The position numbers and the translations under genes were made by a program. A stretch of 5,720 bases of DNA from JAITWT01 sp964439605 (lineage in GTDB: Bacteria; Pseudomonadota; Gammaproteobacteria; Burkholderiales; Burkholderiaceae_C). The notes under the pieces were generated by a model, which was given only the letters and a program-made list of their open reading frames with translations, made no database searches and was not told where the DNA came from. Shown piece after piece: positions 1 through 5,720 of the stretch (the stretch's first letter is position 1; every line of letters starts with the position of its first letter). The DNA is taken from assembly GCA_964439605.1 (NCBI GenBank), contig CAYTPC010000089.1, forward strand, positions 1 through 5,720. Reading direction: 5' to 3'.

Positions 1-398
1 GCGTAGCGCGCCGAACTGGCCACGCCAAGCACGAGTGGCCGGCGAATGTGTGCAAGCAGGTCGGGCGCCGTCACCTTCGCAATTGACTCAAGCGGACGCT
101 GCGCCGCGGTCACGACCGGACCGTCGGTATCTGGCGTGAAGTGCAATTCGTGCACATGGCGTGCGGGCACGATGATGAGGGTCTGTGGATGAACGGGCCA
201 TGTCACTCCATCAATGGAAGCGGTGCCGCCGCCGGAAGTGACGTACAAAAGCTGAATCAAACCCTCGTGGAAATGCGGTTTGATGTCGAAGTTGTAGATC
301 GACGAACGTACCGGGATACGCTCGAAATGGACCATATCCAGCCAAGCCGGTTGCACTTCATCGCCGTACAGCGCGTAACTGGGAATTGTCGTGGCCAT
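1..398 (-). CDS. AraC-family transcriptional regulator, PobR-like, N-terminal part (runs off the left edge)
   Basis: This is the first 132 codons of a divergently transcribed regulator, open to the window edge with no stop. The protein starts MATTIPSYALYGDEV and carries a cupin-like sensor domain. HFHEG at residues 42-46 is followed by LIQLLYV, a glycine turn at 56-58, and VPARHVHELHF at 77-87, whose histidines fall where the second cupin motif is expected. The opening, the HFHE...QLLYV block and the TAAQRPLES segment match, from memory, AraC/XylS-type PobR proteins, which activate 4-hydroxybenzoate genes when bound to ligand. The C-terminal double helix-turn-helix DNA-binding domain should lie outside the window. 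The ATG at 398-396 is chosen because homologues begin the same way; its ribosome binding site is weak. Facing the operon across 183 bases, it probably activates it in response to the pathway's acid or its CoA ester. The family call is solid; the ligand is unknown, so no symbol is given. Confidence 0.85.
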   Translation of the reverse strand, partial: MATTIPSYALYGDEVQPAWLDMVHFERIPVRSSIYNFDIKPHFHEGLIQLLYVTSGGGTASIDGVTWPVHPQTLIIVPARHVHELHFTPDTDGPVVTAAQRPLESIAKVTAPDLLAHIRRPLVLGVASSARY

Positions 399-411
399 GG
401 TTGATTTCTAT

Positions 412-507
412 GAAGAACCGGCGCGCGAAACATCGAGCGTCTGTCATTGAGCAAGTACAAACAGGATAAGGTATCTTGATGACGAGGCCCGATTTGTCCG
501 GTTCTTC
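412..507. repeat. 10-bp perfect inverted repeat spanning the divergent intergenic region
   Basis: GAAGAACCGG at 412-421 is the exact reverse complement of CCGGTTCTTC at 498-507; the arms are 76 nt apart. The left arm lies 13 nt upstream of the regulator's ATG, within its likely leader. The right arm sits between the two 21-bp-period half-sites. It may be a regulator contact site used for autoregulation or looping, or it may be chance. Confidence 0.4.
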
Positions 508-518
508 GCCCGGTTTGT
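487..518 (+). promoter_or_regulatory. Candidate operator: direct repeat with 21-bp period
   Basis: GCCCGATTTGT (487-497) and GCCCGGTTTGT (508-518) match at 10 of 11 positions and are offset by exactly 21 bp, two helical turns. The downstream copy ends 3 bp before the proposed -35 box. Tandem half-sites of this spacing abutting -35 are known for AraC/XylS activators (for example XylS at Pm). It is inferred to be the site of the divergent AraC-type regulator; binding is not shown. Confidence 0.45.
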
Positions 519-521
519 GAA

Positions 522-550
522 TTGAGATCGCGCGGTGCGCTGTCTACGAT
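522..550 (+). promoter_or_regulatory. Candidate sigma70-type promoter of the catabolic operon
   Basis: TTGAGA (522-527) matches the -35 consensus at 5 of 6 positions. It is followed after 17 nt by TACGAT (545-550), which matches the -10 consensus at 4 of 6. Transcription would start near 557, leaving a leader of roughly 25 nt before the ATG at 582. The imperfect -10 and the direct repeat just upstream fit an activator-dependent promoter. The boxes were found by eye. Confidence 0.45.
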
Positions 551-566
551 CTCACCTGCAGAACCC

Positions 567-572
567 AAGGAG
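567..572 (+). promoter_or_regulatory. Ribosome binding site deciding the acyl-CoA dehydrogenase start
   Basis: AAGGAG lies 9 nt upstream of the ATG at 582. It selects that ATG over the in-frame TTG at 522, which coincides with the proposed -35 box, and over the ATG at 588, which would be 15 nt away. Confidence 0.8.
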
Positions 573-581
573 ACAAGCGTC

Positions 582-1724
582 ATGACGATGCTCGCACGCG
601 AGATTTTCAACAAGGATCATGAAGCCTTTCGTGATCTGGCTCGCAAGTTTTTTGAGCGCGAAGTTGCTCCCAAGCACCACGAATGGGAGCAGGAAGGCGT
701 GGCTCCGCGTTCGGTATGGCACAAGGCTGGCGCGGCCGGGTTGTTGTGCACCACGCTGCCGCAGGAGTACGGCGGCAGTGAGGCGGACAGATTTTTCCCG
801 GCCATCCTCATCGAGGAGCAGGCGCGGCTCGGTCTGTCTGGCCCCGGTTTTTCCACCCACTCGGATATCGTCGCTCCCTACATCCTCAATTACGGCAGCG
901 AGGCGCAAAAGCGCGAATGGCTCCCCGCAATGGCGCGCGGCGACATGATCGGCGCCATTGTTCTTACCGAACCGGGCGCGGGCAGCGACTTGCGCTCGAT
1001 TCGTACCAACGCCATTCGCCAAGGCGATCACTGGGTGCTTAACGGCCAGAAAACTTTCATCACCAACGGCCAGTGTGCCGACCTGCTGGTCGTCGCCGCC
1101 AAGTCCAGCCGTGATCCGGCGCAGAAAGAGGTCACGCTGTGGGTCGTCGAAGCTGGAATGCCCGGTGTGTCGCGCGGCCAGAATTTCAAGAAGATCGGCA
1201 TGAAGGCGCAAGACACCTGCGAGCTGTACTTCGACAACGTGCGCCTCACCGAACGCAACCTGCTCGGCCAAGAAAATCAGGGCTTCCCGATGCTCACGCG
1301 GGAACTTGCATGGGAACGTCTGCAAATTGCCGTCGGCGCGGTGGCCACCTCGGCGGCGGCGCTGCAATGGACTTGCGACTACACACGCCAGCGCAAGGCT
1401 TTCGGCACGCCGGTGGCTGAGTTTCAGAACACGCGCTTTCGCCTTGCCGAAATTAAAACCGAGATCGAGATCGCGCAAGTGTTCGTTGATCGCTGCCTCG
1501 TGGAAGCCAACGCTGACAAGCTCGATAAAACTGTGGCCGCGATGGCCAAGTACTGGTGTACCGAGTTGATGGGGCGCGTGGTTGACCAATGCCTGCAACT
1601 GCACGGTGGCTACGGCTATATGTGGGAGTATCCAATTGCCCGCGCCTTCGCCGATGCGCGTGTGCACCGCATCTACGGCGGCTCCAACGAAATCATGCGC
1701 GAGCTGATCGCGCGCACGCTGTGA
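582..1724 (+). CDS. Acyl-CoA dehydrogenase (long-chain/isovaleryl type), probable alicyclic acyl-CoA dehydrogenase, AliB-like
   Basis: This is a 380-residue FAD enzyme, normal length for the family, introducing an alpha,beta double bond into an acyl-CoA with electrons passed to electron-transfer flavoprotein. The N-terminal helical domain is followed by the beta-domain flavin signature LTEPGAGSD (128-136) and GQKTFITNG (155-163). The C-terminal helical domain holds RKAFGTPV and the flavin-contacting QLHGGYGYMWEYP segment. At the position of the medium-chain catalytic glutamate (IYEGT) it has IYGGS, with glycine at 366. Instead WERL supplies E245, the site of the catalytic base in long-chain and isovaleryl-CoA dehydrogenases. 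The enzyme should therefore be active, with the base on the other helix. It is the first gene of the operon, preceded by the proposed promoter, and 68 nt separate it from the next gene. The AliB-like role (cyclohexanecarboxyl-CoA to cyclohex-1-ene-1-carboxyl-CoA) is inferred from the ligase and BadH-like neighbours; a branched or linear acyl substrate is the alternative. Confidence 0.92.
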   Translation: MTMLAREIFNKDHEAFRDLARKFFEREVAPKHHEWEQEGVAPRSVWHKAGAAGLLCTTLPQEYGGSEADRFFPAILIEEQARLGLSGPGFSTHSDIVAPYILNYGSEAQKREWLPAMARGDMIGAIVLTEPGAGSDLRSIRTNAIRQGDHWVLNGQKTFITNGQCADLLVVAAKSSRDPAQKEVTLWVVEAGMPGVSRGQNFKKIGMKAQDTCELYFDNVRLTERNLLGQENQGFPMLTRELAWERLQIAVGAVATSAAALQWTCDYTRQRKAFGTPVAEFQNTRFRLAEIKTEIEIAQVFVDRCLVEANADKLDKTVAAMAKYWCTELMGRVVDQCLQLHGGYGYMWEYPIARAFADARVHRIYGGSNEIMRELIARTL

Positions 1725-1792
1725 AGCCAGCTCCGGCTCATGATTTTGACAGTCACCCATCGGCACAACACTGTTTTGCAAAGGAGAGCGCG

Positions 1793-2572
1793 ATGCGATT
1801 GCTGATCACTGGAGCAAGCCGCGGCCTGGGCCGCGCGATGGCGCAACGATTGGCGCGCCCCGGCGCGCAACTCGCGCTGTGCGCCTCGGCGCCATCACCC
1901 GAGCTGGAATCGATCGCTGCCGAATGCACAGCTACCGGCGCGCTGGTGGCCACCATCAGCGGCGATCTGTCACGCCCCGAGGTACCGCAGCACTTGGTCG
2001 ATTCCGCCATCGAGTGTTTTGGCGGGCTTGATGGCGTCGTCAGCAATGCCGGCATTTCTATACCTGGGACGCTGTGCGGTATCGATGACGAGGCTTGGGA
2101 TCGGGTGTTTGCCGTCAATTTGCGCGGCGTCTGGAAGCTTGCGCGCGCCGCTTATGCGCCGCTGCGCGCAAGCCGCGGTGCGATGGTGGCGGTGGCGTCG
2201 ATGTCCGGTGTCGAACCCTATCCCGGCGTCGGCGCCTATAGCTCAAGCAAGGCCGCACTCATCATGATGGTGCGCCAATTGGCGCAGGAGTGGGCAGCCG
2301 ACGGCATCCGTGTGAACGCGGTATCGCCCGGACTCTTCCACACGGCAATGACGGCACCGATCTACGCCGACGCACAAAAGAAAGCGGCGCGCGAGGCGCT
2401 CGTGCCTCTGCACCGGATCGGCGATCCCCAACGCGATTGCGCGGGTCTCGTCGAGTTTCTGCTGTCGCCTGATGCAACCTATCTGACCGGCCAGAACATT
2501 GTGGTCGACGGCGGCCTGCTCGGCTCCATCCAGACACATCTGGCCGGCCGTCCAGCGTCCGGAGCCAGATGA
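1793..2572 (+). CDS. Short-chain dehydrogenase/reductase, FabG-like, substrate unassigned
   Basis: This is a 259-residue classical SDR with a Rossmann fold. The nucleotide-binding motif TGASRGLG occupies residues 6-13, SNAG has its Asn at 85, and the catalytic set is N109, S136, Y149 and K153 (YSSSK). The family ending TGQNIVVDGG is followed by an unusual tail of about 18 residues. At the end of beta-strand 2, where NAD-preferring SDRs carry Asp, it has alanine (A31). With R10 in the glycine motif this suggests NADP(H), as in FabG; this is an inference. The start at 1793 follows AAGGAG (1781-1786) by 6 nt; upstream extensions would run into the dehydrogenase gene. The stop overlaps the ligase start by 4 bases. 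A BadH-like SDR already covers the beta-hydroxyl oxidation later in the operon, so this one may oxidise or reduce another ring hydroxyl or ketone. No symbol is justified. Confidence 0.9.
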   Translation: MRLLITGASRGLGRAMAQRLARPGAQLALCASAPSPELESIAAECTATGALVATISGDLSRPEVPQHLVDSAIECFGGLDGVVSNAGISIPGTLCGIDDEAWDRVFAVNLRGVWKLARAAYAPLRASRGAMVAVASMSGVEPYPGVGAYSSSKAALIMMVRQLAQEWAADGIRVNAVSPGLFHTAMTAPIYADAQKKAAREALVPLHRIGDPQRDCAGLVEFLLSPDATYLTGQNIVVDGGLLGSIQTHLAGRPASGAR

Positions 2573-4185
2573 TGCGTTTTCCGCAGCCTGATTCGGAGCG
2601 CGCCCGGCGCTATCGTGCGGACGGGCAGTGGCGCGAGGACACCGTGCATGGCCTTATCGCCACGCGCGTTGCCGCACACCCTGACAAAGTCGCCGTGCGC
2701 GACGCCAGCGGGGCGGCGCTCAGTTATCGCGCGCTCGACGAGCAGTCGAGCCGCCTTGCCGGTTTCCTCGCGGCGCGCGGCGTGGGCAAGGGTGACATCG
2801 TGACCGCGTGCCTGCCCAACTGGCGCCAAACCGTGGTCGTATTCCTGGCCGTGCTCAAACTGGGTGCGGTCATCAATCCAGTGCCCGTGACCTATGGCCG
2901 CAGCGAACTCGCCTTCGTCCTCGACAAGTGCCGGAGCAAGGTATTGTTCATCGCTGGGCGTTTCCGCAGTACCGACTACACGGCGATGGCGGCGGCGATC
3001 GTTCCTGCGGCGGGAACGAACTTCACGCTGATGCGCATCGGCAGCGGCGCCCACGATCTGGGCATGGATTACGAACGCGCTCTCGATCACGCACCGTTAA
3101 CGTGCGTGTCTGCCGTCAGCGCGGACGATGCCTGCGCCGTGCTTTTCACCTCTGGCACCGAGTCACGCTCCAAAGGTGCGGTGCACACGCACAACACCAT
3201 TCTTTTTGGCGAACGCGCGATGGCCGCGGCTTTGCACATCACCGAGCGTGACATTGCCTTCATGGCCTCGCCGCTGTCGCATGCAACCGGCTTCCTGCAT
3301 GGTTTCGGGATGACACTAACCACAGGCGGCACGCTGAGTGTGCTCGACGTGTTCAGCGGCACTGCCGCCGCCGCGCAGATGAAAGCGCACGGCTGCACCT
3401 GGACGATGGGCGCCACGCCATTTCTCGCCGACACCGTCGCCGCGCTGAACGTCAACGGCGAGCGGTTGCCTGCCTTGCGTTATTTCCTCTGTGGTGGCGC
3501 GCCGGTGCCTGAGGCGCCGGTGCGTGCGGCTGCCGCTATCGGTATGCGCGTGCTGTCGGTTTATGGCGCCACCGAAAGCCCGCCGCACACCATCGTCCAC
3601 CCCGAAGACCCGCTGGAGAACTCATGGCTGTCCGACGGACGCCCACTGGCCGGCATCGAGGTCCGCATCGTTGACAAGGACGGCCGCAACGTGCCGCCGG
3701 GCGAGGTCGGCGAGGAATGGTCGCGCGGGCCGAACACCTTTCTCGGCTATCTCGAGGAGCCGGAGATGACGGCCAGGGCGCTTGATGCCGAGGGCTGGGT
3801 GCACTCGGGCGACCTCGCGCGCGCCTTGCCGGACGGCTCCATCCGCATTGCCGGACGTCTGAAAGACATCATCGTGCGCGGCGGTCAAAACATCTCGGTG
3901 GCCGAAGTCGAGAACCACCTCGCCTCGCACCCGGCGGTGCAGTCCGTCGTTGTCGTCGGCGTCCCGCACGAGCGCTTGGGTGAGACCAGTTGTGCCGTGG
4001 TTGTGCCAAAGTCTGGACAAACGCTCACGCTCAATGAATTGACGGCTTTCCTGATTGACAAAGGGATTGCGAAGTTCAAGCTTCCCGAACGGCTCGAACT
4101 GTGGCCGAGCCTGCCGTCCACCGCCAGCGGAAAGATTCAGAAATTCATGATTCGCCAGCAACTGACCGCAAGGAGCCTCACATGA
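2569..4185 (+). CDS. AMP-forming acyl-CoA ligase, cyclohexanecarboxylate-CoA ligase-like (AliA family)
   Basis: This is a 538-residue adenylate-forming enzyme that activates a carboxylic acid with ATP and then CoA. Motifs in order are the phosphate loop TSGTESRSKG (194-203), YGATE (332-336), the ATP-ribose aspartate in SGD (D415), the hinge GRLKDIIVRGGQN (429-441), and the adenylation lysine K522 in STASGK. The catalytic residues are therefore present. The N-terminal ARRYRADGQWRED and LPNWRQTVVVFLA segments resemble, from memory, AliA, which starts cyclohexanecarboxylate breakdown. The phosphate loop is atypical: E-S-R-S replaces the usual T-G-x-P before the conserved KG. The ATG at 2569 overlaps the SDR stop by 4 bases. 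GGAG at 2561-2564 is only 4 nt from it but 7 nt from the adjacent ATG at 2572, so the true start may be 2572. The substrate could be any alicyclic, aryl or medium-chain acid; the BadH-like neighbour favours alicyclic. Confidence 0.9.
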   Translation: MMRFPQPDSERARRYRADGQWREDTVHGLIATRVAAHPDKVAVRDASGAALSYRALDEQSSRLAGFLAARGVGKGDIVTACLPNWRQTVVVFLAVLKLGAVINPVPVTYGRSELAFVLDKCRSKVLFIAGRFRSTDYTAMAAAIVPAAGTNFTLMRIGSGAHDLGMDYERALDHAPLTCVSAVSADDACAVLFTSGTESRSKGAVHTHNTILFGERAMAAALHITERDIAFMASPLSHATGFLHGFGMTLTTGGTLSVLDVFSGTAAAAQMKAHGCTWTMGATPFLADTVAALNVNGERLPALRYFLCGGAPVPEAPVRAAAAIGMRVLSVYGATESPPHTIVHPEDPLENSWLSDGRPLAGIEVRIVDKDGRNVPPGEVGEEWSRGPNTFLGYLEEPEMTARALDAEGWVHSGDLARALPDGSIRIAGRLKDIIVRGGQNISVAEVENHLASHPAVQSVVVVGVPHERLGETSCAVVVPKSGQTLTLNELTAFLIDKGIAKFKLPERLELWPSLPSTASGKIQKFMIRQQLTARSLT

Positions 4186-4940
4186 TTCGTGTTCGCCATG
4201 ATGGCGCCGTGACGACGATCGTCATGAGCCGTCCGCCCGTCAACGCCATGGACCCGGCTTTTGTCGCCGCGTTCGAGACCGTACTCGACCAAGTGACGGC
4301 CAAGCAACCCACGCTCGTCGTCATTCGAAGCGACCAGCGCACCTTCTGCGCAGGCGCCGATCTGAGCCTGATCCGCTCCTATTTCGACGAGCCGGGCGGC
4401 ATCGAGCGCATGGTGGCCTATGTGCGCACACTGCACCGGCTGTTCGACCGCATCGAGGCGCTGCCTGCCGTGACGCTGGCCTGCGTGCAGGGCGCGGCCC
4501 TGGGTGGCGGTCTTGAACTGGCGCTTGCTTGCGACCTGCGCATCGCCACCACCACGGCCACGCTCGGCTTGCCTGAAGCGCGCGTGGGAATGATCCCCGG
4601 CGCCGGGGGCACGCAGCGCCTGACGCGGCTTGCCGGTCTTGGCGCGGCGGCGCGTCTCATTTTGTCAGCCGATGTTGTCGATGGCCGCGAGGCCGAGCGC
4701 CTCGGCATCGTCCAGTGGGTGGTCGATGCCGAGGCCTTCGACGCCAAAGTCGCAGGTATCGCCGAGCGCATCGGCGGACTGTCGCGCGACGCGCTCGCCG
4801 CATCGAAAGACTGCATGCACGCCGCCTTCGACCCCGCCGTGAACGGTTTCGAGCGCGAACTCGAGAAACCAGCCGCCCTGATGCGCAACGCCGATTCGAA
4901 AGCGCGTGTCGCCCAGTTCTTCGCGCCCAAGGCCAAGTAA
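4182..4940 (+). CDS. Enoyl-CoA hydratase (crotonase family), candidate BadK-like hydratase
   Basis: This 252-residue crotonase-fold protein, typical in length, should add water across an alpha,beta-unsaturated acyl-CoA. Motifs seen are the oxyanion-hole segment FCAGADLS, then QGAALGGGLELALACD, then LPEARVGMIPGAGGTQRL. Both catalytic glutamates of true hydratases are present, E112 (in GGLELA) and E132 (in LPEARV). Their 20-residue spacing equals that of E144 and E164 in rat crotonase, which argues for hydration rather than an isomerase or hydrolase variant. The ATG at 4182 overlaps the ligase stop by 4 bases and follows AAGGAG (4170-4175) by 6 nt, so translation is probably coupled to the ligase. 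By context it would hydrate cyclohex-1-ene-1-carboxyl-CoA (the BadK step), but the sequence alone only supports a general enoyl-CoA hydratase. Confidence 0.93.
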   Translation: MIRVRHDGAVTTIVMSRPPVNAMDPAFVAAFETVLDQVTAKQPTLVVIRSDQRTFCAGADLSLIRSYFDEPGGIERMVAYVRTLHRLFDRIEALPAVTLACVQGAALGGGLELALACDLRIATTTATLGLPEARVGMIPGAGGTQRLTRLAGLGAAARLILSADVVDGREAERLGIVQWVVDAEAFDAKVAGIAERIGGLSRDALAASKDCMHAAFDPAVNGFERELEKPAALMRNADSKARVAQFFAPKAK

Positions 4941-4970
4941 ACCCACCCCATTCACAAGGAGCACCCTCTC

Positions 4971-5717
4971 ATGAACTTTCAAGGCAAAACTGTCCTCGTC
5001 ACCGGCGCCGCGTCGGGCATTGGCTTGGCCACCGTCACCGCATTCGCCGAAGCCGGCGCGCGCGTCGTGCTTACTGACATTAACGCCGCCGCCGGCGAGA
5101 AGGCCGCCGCCGGCCTCCAGGCCGCGGGCAAGGACGTCAGCTTCGCGCAGCTCGACGTCACTCAACTGGCTTCGGCCACAGCCGTGGCCGACCATGTGCG
5201 TGCGCATTTCGGGCGTCTGGACGTGCTCGTGAACGCCGCTGGATGGGACATCATCCAACCCTTCATGGAAAACACGCCCGATTACTGGGACAAGATCGTG
5301 GCGCTCAACTTCATGGGCCCCGTATGTGTCACCCGTGCCCTGTTGCCGCTGCTCATCGAATCGGGCAGCGGGCGCATCGTCAACGTCGCCAGCGACGCCG
5401 GCCGCGTGGGCAGCTTCGGCGAGACGGTGTATGCGGGCGCCAAGGGCGGTGTGATCGCCTTGACCAAGTCGCTGGCGCGCGAGTTGACGCGCAAGAACGT
5501 GCGCGTGAACTGCGTCTGTCCGGGGCCGACGGATACACCGCTGTTTGCTACCCAGCCCCAGAAGATGCGCGATGCGCTCATTGGTGCAATCCCGATGAAG
5601 CGCCTGGGCCAACCGAGCGAAGTGGCCGACGCGATACTGTTTTTTGCCAGCGACCGTTCAAGCTTCGTGACTGGCCAAGTGCTCAGCGTGAGCGGCGGCC
5701 TGACGATGGTTGACTGA
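4971..5717 (+). CDS. badH: SDR-family 2-hydroxycyclohexanecarboxyl-CoA dehydrogenase-like protein (BadH-like)
   Basis: This 248-residue classical SDR has the nucleotide-binding motif TGAASGIG (11-18), D36 at the end of beta-strand 2 (an NAD-preferring signature), NAAG from N88, and the catalytic set N113, S141, Y154 and K158 (YAGAK). Several family-specific stretches match my recollection of BadH of Rhodopseudomonas palustris: NAAGWD followed by PF, NVASDAGRVGS, VCPGPTDT, and the C-terminal GQVLSVSGGLTM. BadH oxidises 2-hydroxycyclohexanecarboxyl-CoA to the 2-keto compound with NAD+. The start at 4971 follows AAGGAG (4956-4961) by 9 nt, and 30 nt separate it from the hydratase. It fits as the beta-oxidation third step on a cyclic substrate directly after the hydratase. 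Many FabG-like SDRs share parts of these motifs, so the symbol is a good but untested assignment. Confidence 0.82.
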   Translation: MNFQGKTVLVTGAASGIGLATVTAFAEAGARVVLTDINAAAGEKAAAGLQAAGKDVSFAQLDVTQLASATAVADHVRAHFGRLDVLVNAAGWDIIQPFMENTPDYWDKIVALNFMGPVCVTRALLPLLIESGSGRIVNVASDAGRVGSFGETVYAGAKGGVIALTKSLARELTRKNVRVNCVCPGPTDTPLFATQPQKMRDALIGAIPMKRLGQPSEVADAILFFASDRSSFVTGQVLSVSGGLTMVD

Positions 5718-5720
5718 TGG

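Noticed and set aside
141..404. A plus-strand 87-codon open frame opposite the regulator
   Set aside because: It is antisense to the conserved cupin domain of the AraC-family gene and has no ribosome binding site or recognisable motif.
522..581. N-terminal extension of the acyl-CoA dehydrogenase from a TTG at 522
   Set aside because: The TTG is part of the proposed -35 box, the extra 20 residues are unlike the family, and AAGGAG at 567-572 points to the ATG at 582.
1725..1740. A short hairpin after the acyl-CoA dehydrogenase stop (AGCC...GGCT)
   Set aside because: The uninterrupted stem is only 4 bp and there is no following T-run, so it is not a credible terminator and the operon probably continues through it.
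1746..1774. A possible internal promoter before the first SDR: TTGACA at 1746-1751
   Set aside because: The -35 is a perfect match, but no hexamer at 16-18 nt downstream resembles TATAAT; the best nearby has about 3 of 6 matches. It is probably chance, though a weak internal promoter is not excluded.
552..1781. A 409-codon open frame on the minus strand across the acyl-CoA dehydrogenase gene
   Set aside because: Its translation shows no recognisable domain and it lies wholly opposite a gene with complete family motifs. Long antisense frames are common in GC-rich coding DNA.
4665..5612. A 315-codon minus-strand open frame across the hydratase and BadH-like genes
   Set aside because: It spans two well-supported plus-strand genes and their junction, and reads as low-complexity sequence rich in His, Gly, Arg and Ala with no family motif.

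Overview
The window is a compact catabolic locus from a GC-rich bacterium, most likely a proteobacterium and plausibly a betaproteobacterium of the Burkholderiales type. That placement rests on the GC-rich third codon positions, consensus Shine-Dalgarno sites and the PobR-like regulator, and it is an inference. No RNA gene, insertion sequence, CRISPR array or convincing terminator is visible. About 95% of the bases are coding.

Layout: positions 1-398 (minus strand) hold the N-terminal part of an AraC-family, PobR-like regulator that runs off the left edge. A 183-base divergent intergenic region (399-581) carries a plausible sigma70 promoter (TTGAGA, 17 nt, TACGAT). Just upstream of it lies an 11-bp direct repeat with a 21-bp period, the geometry expected of an AraC/XylS-type operator. 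Five plus-strand genes follow as one probable operon: an acyl-CoA dehydrogenase of the long-chain/isovaleryl type (582-1724), a FabG-like short-chain dehydrogenase/reductase (SDR; 1793-2572), an AMP-forming acyl-CoA ligase resembling cyclohexanecarboxylate-CoA ligase (2569-4185), an enoyl-CoA hydratase (4182-4940), and a second SDR closely resembling BadH, the 2-hydroxycyclohexanecarboxyl-CoA dehydrogenase (4971-5717). Two junctions are 4-base ATGA overlaps, and every gene has a purine-rich ribosome binding site. The last stop codon overlaps a possible ATG of a next gene that lies outside the window.

Working together (inference): the ligase activates a carboxylic acid to its CoA thioester, the dehydrogenase introduces an alpha,beta double bond, the hydratase adds water, and the BadH-like SDR oxidises the beta-hydroxyl to a ketone. 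This is the AliA-AliB-BadK-BadH route for alicyclic acids such as cyclohexanecarboxylate. In the known pathway the 2-ketocyclohexanecarboxyl-CoA hydrolase BadI then opens the ring to pimeloyl-CoA. BadI would be expected just downstream and is not visible here. No thiolase is present in the window. The first SDR has no assigned step in that route and is the most open question: it may act on a ring substituent of a modified alicyclic acid. The regulator also differs from the MarR-type BadR known from Rhodopseudomonas palustris.
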